DNA of 5,555 nt. Origin: Deltaproteobacteria bacterium (GTDB lineage: Bacteria > Desulfobacterota > Desulfobulbia > Desulfobulbales > SURF-16). The position numbers were made by a program, and so were the translations under genes. The stretch is from positions 4,014-9,568 of the forward strand of contig JAOZSN010000118.1 of NCBI GenBank assembly GCA_029939635.1, in the 5' to 3' direction. The notes under the pieces were generated by a model. The model did no database searches and was not told the origin of the DNA. It saw nothing but the letters and a program-made list of their open reading frames with translations. Below, in pieces: positions 1 through 5,555 of this stretch (within the stretch, counting starts at the first letter, position 1; every line of letters begins with the position of its first letter).

Positions 1-1700
1 GCAAGAATCTCGGTATCTTTTGTGGCAAGTGGCCTGGTAAAATAATTGGCCTTCTTGGGCTGCACCCTAATCTGCTTATCCCCTAAATCAAGATCAACAA
101 CCTCCCATGTTTCGCCCTGATGCAGATAGAGGGCACCAGGATGACACTCCTTAAAGCAGCGGCCTCCATCAATCTCACCGATGGAGGATTCAGAGCCAAG
201 TTTACAGATGGTAAAGCTGCCACCACTACCACGAAGTTCCACCTGACGCTGGGGCTTCTTGCGCAGACTGAAAAAAAATGTGCCTTGCCTGTTTTGCAAT
301 AATTGTCCGCTTGACACCAATTCCTGCACTGCGTTTGCGACAGCAGCACCTTCCTCTGCCTCTTCCAGACTCAAGGGAGACTCAGCTGCCGCGCAGAGCA
401 GATGTTTTTTGACTATCTCAAGATTATCGGGATTTAAGACAGCCGACTCCACCTGACGATTAAAAAAATCAGCTGGATTACGGAGGAAATATTGGTCCAG
501 GGCATCCTCCTGGGCCACCATAATCACCAAGCTCTCCTGCTGACGGCGCCCCACTCGACCACCACGCTGCCAGGTGGCCATCATGGAACCAGGATAGCCC
601 AGTAAAATACAGATATCTAAAGAACCAATATCAATACCCAACTCCAGGGCTGAGGTAGAAACCACCCCCAGCAACTCACCACTGGCCAGCTGGGCCTCAA
701 TCTGCCGCCTCTCTTCAGGCAAGAAACCAGCCCGATAGGCCACCAATTTATCCTGCAAATCCCCTAGCCGTTCTTGGGTCCACAGAGCCACTAACTCAGC
801 CATTTTGCGAGACTGGCTATAAACAATGGATCGCAACCCCCGCTTTAAGGCTGCTTCCAACATCTGACTGGCTGCCCAGGCCGCCCCATCCCATGGGTCA
901 AAGAGAACAAAATGACGACTGGCAGTAGGGGCACCACTTGTGGTGATAGCCCGGGCAGGCCGACCAAGAAGATTTCTGGCCAACTCTTGTGGGTTGCCAA
1001 TGGTTGCAGAAAAAAGAAGAAATTGCGGCGAGCTGCCATACAAGGCGCAGATGCGCTGCAGACGGCGCAGCACCCAGGCCATATGAGAACCAAAGACACC
1101 ACGATAAGAGTGCACCTCATCAATAACTACATAACGAAGGCCATGCCAGAAACGAGACCATTTTTCATGGTAGGCCAGAAAGGAAAGATGAAGCATATCA
1201 GGGTTGGTAATGATGATATTGGTGGGATTTTCGCGCAGCTTACGACGCTGATAGCTATTGGTGTCACCATCACAGACTGCCGCTGAAAACTGCGCATTCC
1301 CTGGCAAAGCATCTGCCAGTTCATGGAGGCGACGCAGCTGATCACGGGCCAGGGCCTTGAGGGGAAAGAGATAAAGGGCATGCCCTCCTTCATCAGCCAG
1401 GAATGACTCAATAACCGGGGTATTATAGATAAGACTCTTACCACTTGCCGTGGCCGTGGCCACAATGACATCCTCTCCTGCACGGATAGCATCAATAGCC
1501 TTACTCTGGTGAGAGTAAAGCTCAGGAGCCTCACGGGCCACCACATCAGCTAAGGCCGCAGGTAACGGCTTGTACAACTCGCCATAACTGGCCTGCTGAC
1601 CAGCCAAAAACTCATGGTGGGCCACCTGGGGGCCAAAACGGGAAGAGGACTTAAGGGCGCTGAGATATTCGCTAACGCTAGGCTTGGAGGAAAAAGACAT
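1..1700 (-). CDS. DEAD/DEAH-box helicase, YprA/MrfA (DUF1998) family, 3' end cut by window edge
   Basis: This frame is open from an ATG at 1700 to the window edge: 566 residues, read codon by codon with no internal stop. Superfamily 2 helicase motifs appear in order: Q-motif LYSHQ (61-65), Walker A TATASGKS (82-89), Ia PLKALARDQ (113-121), TNPDML (165-170), motif II DEVH (194-197), III SAT (231-233), YRAGFLPEERR (322-332), V STSALELGID (348-357) and VI QRGGRVGRR (378-386). The stretch YRGVFGSH (199-206) and the later GEIDGG...ALYLH region (508-527) are typical of Bacillus subtilis YprA/MrfA (about 750 residues). Roughly 180-200 residues are therefore missing, including the Cys-rich DUF1998 end. 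MrfA is an ATP-dependent 3'-5' helicase that acts with the exonuclease MrfB in mitomycin-lesion repair; the same role here is inferred. The start is well supported: the in-frame TAA at 1710-1712 leaves no earlier ATG, and the N-terminus has the family's usual length. No strong ribosome binding site is visible. The upstream DNA is a transporter fragment. Confidence 0.93.
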   Translation of the reverse strand, partial: MSFSSKPSVSEYLSALKSSSRFGPQVAHHEFLAGQQASYGELYKPLPAALADVVAREAPELYSHQSKAIDAIRAGEDVIVATATASGKSLIYNTPVIESFLADEGGHALYLFPLKALARDQLRRLHELADALPGNAQFSAAVCDGDTNSYQRRKLRENPTNIIITNPDMLHLSFLAYHEKWSRFWHGLRYVVIDEVHSYRGVFGSHMAWVLRRLQRICALYGSSPQFLLFSATIGNPQELARNLLGRPARAITTSGAPTASRHFVLFDPWDGAAWAASQMLEAALKRGLRSIVYSQSRKMAELVALWTQERLGDLQDKLVAYRAGFLPEERRQIEAQLASGELLGVVSTSALELGIDIGSLDICILLGYPGSMMATWQRGGRVGRRQQESLVIMVAQEDALDQYFLRNPADFFNRQVESAVLNPDNLEIVKKHLLCAAAESPLSLEEAEEGAAVANAVQELVSSGQLLQNRQGTFFFSLRKKPQRQVELRGSGGSFTICKLGSESSIGEIDGGRCFKECHPGALYLHQGETWEVVDLDLGDKQIRVQPKKANYFTRPLATKDTEIL

Positions 1701-2117
1701 AATGAATATTTAGCCTGGAGTTTAGTAGTATTTGCATCATTACTTCGTGCAGCGTACGGTGTTGTAACCCAAATTGGTCTACTTGCGTCAGCAGATAAGA
1801 ACGCAATCATCTTATTGACGGCCTTCTGCTGGATTGGTGGCGGGGCATTCTACGCGAAATGTATCGAAAAACGCTTTGTTGTAACAAAAAAAGGCTCTTT
1901 ATTCCTTAGTGTCTAGTGTTCTTGTATTTTGCATTGTGAACTTTCTAATTCTTGGTCTTAAAGTTGCGCAAGCTAGTGTTGTAGTGCCAATTGCAAATAT
2001 GAGTTTCATTATTGCTCTACTCCTTTCTGTTCTAATGGGAACTGAAAGGATGGATTTAAAAAAATAGTTACTACAGCCTTTGCGGTAGGTTCGATAGTGT
2101 TACTTTCAAGTGTCTAA
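1701..2117 (+). pseudogene. EamA/DMT-family transporter remnant, 5'-truncated with two frameshifts
   Basis: Joining three frames rebuilds about 139 residues that look like one five-helix EamA domain, probably the C-terminal half of a drug/metabolite transporter of about 290 residues. The helices are roughly LAWSLVVFASLLRAAYG, AIILLTAFCWIGGGAFY, LYSLVSSVLVFCIVNFLILG, ASVVVPIANMSFIIALLLS and IVTTAFAVGSIVLLSSV. The loop GTERMDLKK before the last helix is typical of the family. Frame 1 ends at TAG 1914-1916. The match continues in a second frame if one A is removed from the seven-A run at 1886-1892. That frame stops at TAG 2068-2070, and the match resumes in a third frame if one A is added to the run at 2061-2067. 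The final stop is TAA 2115-2117. There is no start codon or first half: upstream of about 1701 the frame is only the antisense of the helicase. GC over 1741-2100 is about 40%, lower than the neighbours. A free-standing single-domain EamA protein is possible, but it would still lack a start and be frameshifted. Confidence 0.8.
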
Positions 2118-2175
2118 CATATACAAGGCCACAACTTGTTAAGGCGCAAAACTATCTTGCGGTGAATAACTTCAC
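2115..2175. repeat. Three adjacent small inverted repeats in the convergent gap
   Basis: Three short perfect inverted repeats follow each other in the space between the transporter remnant and the fructokinase stop. They are ACAAG (2123-2127) with CTTGT (2135-2139), extendable by TAA 2115-2117 pairing with TTA 2139-2141 across a bulge; CGCAA (2145-2149) with TTGCG (2157-2161); and GTGAA (2162-2166) with TTCAC (2171-2175). Each could fold into a weak five-pair hairpin. The last two lie just beyond the fructokinase stop codon and might act in termination or mRNA-end protection. None has the GC-rich stem plus T-run of a standard intrinsic terminator on either strand, so the function is unknown. 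Confidence 0.4.
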
Positions 2176-2194
2176 TTAAGAACCACATTCGCTG

Positions 2195-3055
2195 CTATTC
2201 TCCATACTCCGGTGTAGCACCAGCCTTTGAAGCCACATAGGAGCCGATGCGATTGGCATCTTCAACAATACCGTCCAGCTTTTCTCCCTTTAAAAAGCCA
2301 TCTATCACCTTGGAAAAAAAGGCATCCCCGCTGCCCACCGTATCAGCCACCTGTACAGTAAAGCCTGGATGCTCCGCCACCTCATCCTTTGTTACCAGCA
2401 TTGCCCCATCACCACCACGGGTTACAGCCAGCAAAGAGATATTAAATGCTGTCAGCAATGCCCTAGCCTTGTCCACATCACCGCCCTGCTGCCCCACAAA
2501 CCATTGGTTCACCTGCTGCAACTCATCCTCATTAACCTTCACCACATCTGCCACCAGCAGAGATGCTTCCACCAACTCCTCAGTGGTAAAGGGTGGCCGC
2601 AGATTAACATCGTAAAAACTTGATTGCGCTTGGGACCATAAGGCCTGAATGGTAGCACGGCTCACGCCATGACGTTGACCAAGGGTACCGAATACCAGAT
2701 GAAAAGGACGCTGTGCCACAACCTTGAGTAACGCCTCATGCTCAATAAAATCCCAGGCCGCTGGCTGGGCAATATCAAAATGGGGTTCATTATGCTCATC
2801 AACAGTGACCAGAACCTGACCAGTTGGTTGGCTGTCATCCTGTTGCAGACCGTCGATACGCAGACCGAGTTCCCCTATGCGCGCCATGGTCTGTGCACCC
2901 AGGTCATCTCTGCCAATACGGCTGACGCCCAGCACCGGTAATCCACGCGCCTGGAGATGATAGGCAACATTGAGCGGCGCCCCGCCTAACACTGCACCGT
3001 CCGGAAATTGATCCCACACCACCTCACCCACCGAGACAATTAATTTTTCTGTCAT
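2195..3055 (-). CDS. Fructokinase, PfkB/ribokinase family
   Basis: Predicted ATP-dependent cytoplasmic sugar kinase of 286 residues, complete, making fructose-6-phosphate from fructose. The N-terminal substrate region has GEVVWDQFPDG followed by GGAPLNVAYHL (24-34), as in bacterial fructokinases. DVNLRPPF (149-156), VKVNEDE (172-178) and TRGGDGAM (212-219) are further family hallmarks. The PfkB C-terminal signature is DTVGSGDAFF (238-247): GSGD (241-244) forms the anion hole and D244 is the expected catalytic base. The more common form is GAGD; the Ser variant keeps the Asp. The length is slightly short for the family (about 290-320) but both ends look intact. The ATG at 3053-3055 follows a good purine-rich ribosome binding site. 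The gene diverges from sucrose synthase across 78 bp, which fits removal of the fructose that enzyme releases. Another PfkB sugar kinase, such as a ribokinase-like or 2-keto-3-deoxygluconate kinase, is less likely given DVNLRPPF and the neighbour. Confidence 0.93.
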   Translation of the reverse strand: MTEKLIVSVGEVVWDQFPDGAVLGGAPLNVAYHLQARGLPVLGVSRIGRDDLGAQTMARIGELGLRIDGLQQDDSQPTGQVLVTVDEHNEPHFDIAQPAAWDFIEHEALLKVVAQRPFHLVFGTLGQRHGVSRATIQALWSQAQSSFYDVNLRPPFTTEELVEASLLVADVVKVNEDELQQVNQWFVGQQGGDVDKARALLTAFNISLLAVTRGGDGAMLVTKDEVAEHPGFTVQVADTVGSGDAFFSKVIDGFLKGEKLDGIVEDANRIGSYVASKAGATPEYGE

Positions 3056-3058
3056 AAT

Positions 3059-3069
3059 CCCCTACCTTT
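3059..3069 (-). promoter_or_regulatory. Ribosome binding site of fructokinase
   Basis: On the minus strand the 15 bases before the ATG read TAAAGGTAGGGGATT. AAAGG lies nine bases upstream of the start codon and AGGGG three bases upstream. Either can pair with the 3' end of 16S rRNA, with AAAGG better spaced. This supports the start at 3055. Confidence 0.6.
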
Positions 3070-3099
3070 AGCACGTATGATTTGCTAGAATAATTAGCA
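3069..3099. promoter_or_regulatory. Three TAGCA/TGCTA half-sites, putative shared operator
   Basis: The pentamer TAGCA occurs at 3069-3073 and 3095-3099, each time within the longer direct repeat TTAGCAC (3068-3074 and 3094-3100). Its reverse complement TGCTA sits between them at 3083-3087. The right-hand pair forms the 17-bp inverted repeat TGCTAGAATAATTAGCA, and the left-hand pair a 19-bp outward-facing repeat. They fall between the two start codons, over the expected fructokinase transcription start and the candidate sucrose synthase -35 box. That is where a repressor or dual regulator would bind. No regulator gene is in view, and the sites do not obviously match FruR or ScrR operators. 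Confidence 0.45.
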
Positions 3100-3109
3100 C
3101 CATTATAGA
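3082..3109 (+). promoter_or_regulatory. Candidate sigma-70 promoter for sucrose synthase
   Basis: TTGCTA at 3082-3087 (4 of 6 to the -35 consensus) and TATAGA at 3104-3109 (4 of 6 to the -10 consensus) are separated by 16 bp. Transcription would start near 3116, leaving a leader of about 18 bases. The -10 box overlaps the fructokinase TATAAT on the opposite strand, and the -35 box overlaps the TGCTA half-site, so the two promoters could compete. The match is weaker than for the fructokinase promoter. Confidence 0.35.
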
Positions 3110-3130
3110 AAACCTCAGCCCAAAAGACAA
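3102..3130 (-). promoter_or_regulatory. Candidate sigma-70 promoter for fructokinase
   Basis: On the minus strand the -35-like box is TTGTCT (complement of 3125-3130, 4 of 6 consensus bases). It is followed by an exact 17-bp spacer and a perfect TATAAT -10 box (complement of 3102-3107). Transcription would start near 3095, giving a leader of about 40 bases before the ATG. The start site would lie inside the TGCTA/TAGCA inverted repeat. Confidence 0.6.
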
Positions 3131-3133
3131 TCT

Positions 3134-5533
3134 ATGAAAACACCCATGCGCCTTGACCATCTCATGAGTTTCATCCAGGAAAATCGCGATGCGGTTTACA
3201 GCCTCTTTCGCCGCTATCAAGAGAGTGGTCGTATTTTGCATTTGCGAACTGACCTCTGGGACGAATTTAAACTCTTCTGCACTGAAAATGAAGAAGACAG
3301 ATTACTGCAATCCCCCCTGGCCCAGATGCTGGACAAAACCCAGGAGGCAGCCATCTCTTCCCCCTGGCTTTACCTGCACATCCGCCCCCGGGTAGCCCAA
3401 TGGCATTACCTAAGGTATCATTTGGAATCCATGGTCTTTGAAGAAATATCGGTGGAGGAGTTTTTACGTTTCAAGGAAGGGCTTATCACGGGCAAACATG
3501 ACCGTATCCTCGAACTTGACCTTACCCCCTTTGAACGCCATTTCCCCAAAATGACCCAGACCAGATCCATCGGCCATGGGGTGGAGTTTTTAAACCGCCG
3601 CTTGTCCAGCCGCCTGGCCAATGATTTGTCCAGGGGCGAGGAGCTGATCCTCTCCTTTCTCAAAGTTCATGCCTACCAAGGCACCCCATTTATGATTAAT
3701 GACTCTATTACCTCAGTGGCAGGCCTGCAAAATGCCCTGCGCAGTGGTATGGAATATTTAGCGGAACAACCGAACGAAACTACCTGGCATCAGGTAAGCG
3801 ATTCCCTGCAAGTCATGGGCTTTGAGGCAGGCTGGGGTCGTCATGTTGATCGCATCACCGACAACTTCAGCCTTCTAGCCGATATTCTTGAGGCCCCTGA
3901 TCATGGCACATTAGAACAATTTTTCAGCCAGATACCGATGATCTTCAATATAGTTGTCCTTTCACCCCACGGTTTTTTCGGCCAGGACAATGTTTTGGGT
4001 CTGCCAGATACCGGTGGACAGGTAGTCTATATCCTTGATCAGGTGCGAGCCTTAGAGCATGAAATGCGCCAACGGATTTATGATCAAGGCCTGGATATTG
4101 AACCAAAAATCCTCATTGTCACCCGTCTCATCCCCGAGGCAGGTGACACCACTTGCGACCAGGCCAAGGAGAAGGTAACGGACACCGATAATGTCCATAT
4201 CATTCGTATTCCCTTTCGTAGCGACGACGGCACTATCATCCCGCACTGGATCTCCCGCTTTGAGGTATGGCCTTATCTGGAAGAATTCTCCATGGAAGTG
4301 GAGACAGAGGTCATGGCTGAATTAGGACGCCGCCCTGATCTCATCATTGGCAATTACTCCGATGGCAACCTAGTAGCCACCTTGCTGGCCCAACGCCTAG
4401 GTGTTACCCAATGCACCATTGCCCATGCCCTTGAGAAAACAAAATATCTCTACTCTGCCCTCTATTGGCAAGACATGGAGGAGCAATACCATTTTTCCTG
4501 CCAATTTACCGCTGATCTCATTGCCATGAATGGGGCAGATTTCATCATCACCTCCACCTATCAGGAGATTGCCGGCAGTGCCAATATGGTGGGCCAATAT
4601 GAGAGTTATTCATCATTCACCATGCCCGAACTGCAACGGGTGATAAGCGGCATCAATGTCTTTGACCCTAAATTCAACATCGTCTCACCTGGTGCGGATG
4701 CCAATGTCTATTTCCCCTACTCAGATACTGATCGTCGCCTCCATGGCCTCCATGACGAGTTGCAGGATCTCGTCTTTGGTGGAGAACGAGCTGAATGCCG
4801 TGGTGTCTTGCAGGACAAGAATAAACCCCTCGTCTTTTCCATGGCCCGCCTGGATCACATAAAAAACCTCACTGGCCTGCTGCAATGGTATGCCGAAAAT
4901 CCCAAATTACGGGAGATGACTAACCTACTACTCATCTGCGGCACCGTGGATGTTGAAAACTCATCAGACAGCGAAGAACGTGATCAAATAGAAACCATGC
5001 ACCGTCTCTTCAGTGAACATGGCCTGGATAGCCAAGTACGCTGGTTAGGCATGCGCCTGGAGAAAAACCTCACCGGAGAGTTGTATCGCTACCTAGCAGA
5101 TCTGCGATCAGCCTTTGTCCAACCAGCCTTTTTCGAGGCCTTTGGTCTGACAGTCATCGAGGCCATGGCCTCTGGCCTGCCCACCTTTGCCACCCGCTAC
5201 GGTGGCCCTTTAGAGATTATTGAAAATGGCGTTTCCGGTTTTCACATCAACCCAAATCAAGGGGCCATTGCCGCTGACATAATCGTTGATTTCTTTGAAC
5301 GCTGCCAGGTTGATCCAGAATACTGGTATAAGATGTCACAGGGTGGTATCGACCGAGTAAAAAGCCATTACACCTGGCAACTCTATGCCAAGCGGCTCAT
5401 GTCGCTGACCTGTATATACGGCTTCTGGAAATACGCCACCAACTTGGATCGACAGGAAACAAACCGCTACCTGGAGATGCTCTATCACCTCCAATTTAAG
5501 CCGTTGGCTGCCAAGATCAAGCAAGGGGAGTAA
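3134..5533 (+). CDS. Sucrose synthase, bacterial type (GT-B, GT4 family)
   Basis: Cytoplasmic enzyme that reversibly converts sucrose plus NDP into NDP-glucose plus fructose. It has 799 residues, the normal length (about 790-810). Residues 1 to about 270 form the N-terminal domains specific to sucrose synthase (QENRDAVY 15-22, RSIGHGVEFLNRRLSS 144-159). This separates it from sucrose-phosphate synthase, which lacks them. The GT-B core begins with LSPHGFFGQDNVLGLPDTGG (276-295) and QVVYILDQVRALE. HALEKTKY (431-438), FNIVSPGAD (514-522), ARLDHIKN (571-578; R572 and K577 expected to hold the nucleotide phosphates) and the E-x7-E motif EAFGLTVIE (E668, E676) follow. The C-terminus has YGFWKYATNLDRQE and YLEMLYHLQFKPLA. 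The frame is intact to TAA 5531-5533. The ATG at 3134 matches the family N-terminus; Met5 is an alternative. The upstream ribosome binding site is weak (AAAAGA at 3122-3127). The gene diverges from fructokinase, its metabolic partner. Direction in vivo and NDP preference are not fixed by the sequence. Confidence 0.97.
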   Translation: MKTPMRLDHLMSFIQENRDAVYSLFRRYQESGRILHLRTDLWDEFKLFCTENEEDRLLQSPLAQMLDKTQEAAISSPWLYLHIRPRVAQWHYLRYHLESMVFEEISVEEFLRFKEGLITGKHDRILELDLTPFERHFPKMTQTRSIGHGVEFLNRRLSSRLANDLSRGEELILSFLKVHAYQGTPFMINDSITSVAGLQNALRSGMEYLAEQPNETTWHQVSDSLQVMGFEAGWGRHVDRITDNFSLLADILEAPDHGTLEQFFSQIPMIFNIVVLSPHGFFGQDNVLGLPDTGGQVVYILDQVRALEHEMRQRIYDQGLDIEPKILIVTRLIPEAGDTTCDQAKEKVTDTDNVHIIRIPFRSDDGTIIPHWISRFEVWPYLEEFSMEVETEVMAELGRRPDLIIGNYSDGNLVATLLAQRLGVTQCTIAHALEKTKYLYSALYWQDMEEQYHFSCQFTADLIAMNGADFIITSTYQEIAGSANMVGQYESYSSFTMPELQRVISGINVFDPKFNIVSPGADANVYFPYSDTDRRLHGLHDELQDLVFGGERAECRGVLQDKNKPLVFSMARLDHIKNLTGLLQWYAENPKLREMTNLLLICGTVDVENSSDSEERDQIETMHRLFSEHGLDSQVRWLGMRLEKNLTGELYRYLADLRSAFVQPAFFEAFGLTVIEAMASGLPTFATRYGGPLEIIENGVSGFHINPNQGAIAADIIVDFFERCQVDPEYWYKMSQGGIDRVKSHYTWQLYAKRLMSLTCIYGFWKYATNLDRQETNRYLEMLYHLQFKPLAAKIKQGE

Positions 5534-5555
5534 CAAGACAAGAACATCCTAGAAA

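Noticed and set aside
912..1546. Open frames on both strands inside the helicase region.
   Set aside because: They are shadows of the helicase frame, which is supported by a full ordered set of superfamily 2 motifs.
1614..1916. A plus-strand reading frame with an ATG at 1614 that contains the first part of the transporter remnant.
   Set aside because: Residues before about 1701 are only the antisense of the helicase and do not resemble a transporter. The frame then breaks off at TAG 1914-1916 in mid-domain. It is a chance extension of a remnant, not a fusion gene.
2162..2175. The GTGAA-TAAC-TTCAC inverted repeat as an intrinsic terminator for fructokinase.
   Set aside because: The stem is short and AT-rich, and no T-run follows on either strand, so a terminator call is not supported.
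1701..2194. An insertion sequence or phage attachment site at the scar.
   Set aside because: No transposase or integrase remnant, no matched terminal inverted repeats and no flanking direct duplication were seen around the transporter fragment.
2247..2941. Several plus-strand frames opposite the fructokinase gene.
   Set aside because: They give low-complexity Ser/Thr/Pro-rich translations without a family likeness and lie antisense to a gene with clear PfkB motifs.
3134..5533. Sucrose-phosphate synthase as an alternative identity for the large gene.
   Set aside because: The N-terminal 270 residues and motifs such as HALEKTKY and YGFWKYATNLDR are specific to sucrose synthase, and the length fits that family.

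Overview
The window reads as chromosomal DNA of a Gram-negative bacterium with moderate GC content. The genes at both ends look native and fairly GC-rich, and between them lies an AT-richer scar. The sucrose synthase is of the bacterial type, resembling the Nitrosomonas europaea enzyme as I remember it. A beta-/gammaproteobacterium or a member of the Desulfobacterota is plausible, but the sequence alone does not decide it. I see no tRNA, rRNA, CRISPR array or transposase.

Layout. (1) Positions 1-1700, minus strand: the first 566 residues of a DEVH-box superfamily 2 helicase of the YprA/MrfA (DUF1998) family, cut by the left window edge. (2) Positions 1701-2117, plus strand: the remains of an EamA/DMT-family membrane transporter. 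It has no start codon and carries two single-base frameshifts in poly-A runs. Its left edge falls at the helicase start codon. (3) Positions 2118-2194: a short gap between convergent reading directions, with three adjacent small inverted repeats. (4) Positions 2195-3055, minus strand: a PfkB-family fructokinase. (5) Positions 3056-3133: a 78-bp divergent promoter region with overlapping candidate promoters on the two strands and three copies of the pentamer TAGCA/TGCTA. (6) Positions 3134-5533, plus strand: a complete 799-residue sucrose synthase. The last 22 bases hold nothing recognisable.

How the genes work together. Sucrose synthase reversibly cleaves sucrose with a nucleoside diphosphate, giving NDP-glucose and fructose. 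Fructokinase then phosphorylates the fructose to fructose-6-phosphate, which pulls cleavage forward and feeds glycolysis. The two genes diverge from one compact control region with putative shared operators, so they probably form a co-regulated sucrose-use unit. No sucrose-phosphate synthase or phosphatase gene is in view, so whether the cell also makes sucrose cannot be judged. The helicase is probably a DNA-repair gene unrelated to sucrose. The transporter scar between them suggests a past deletion or rearrangement.

I found no convincing new multi-gene system. The points most worth a second look are the divergent control region, the doubly frameshifted transporter remnant whose truncation meets the helicase start codon, and the non-plant nucleotide-pocket residues of the sucrose synthase.
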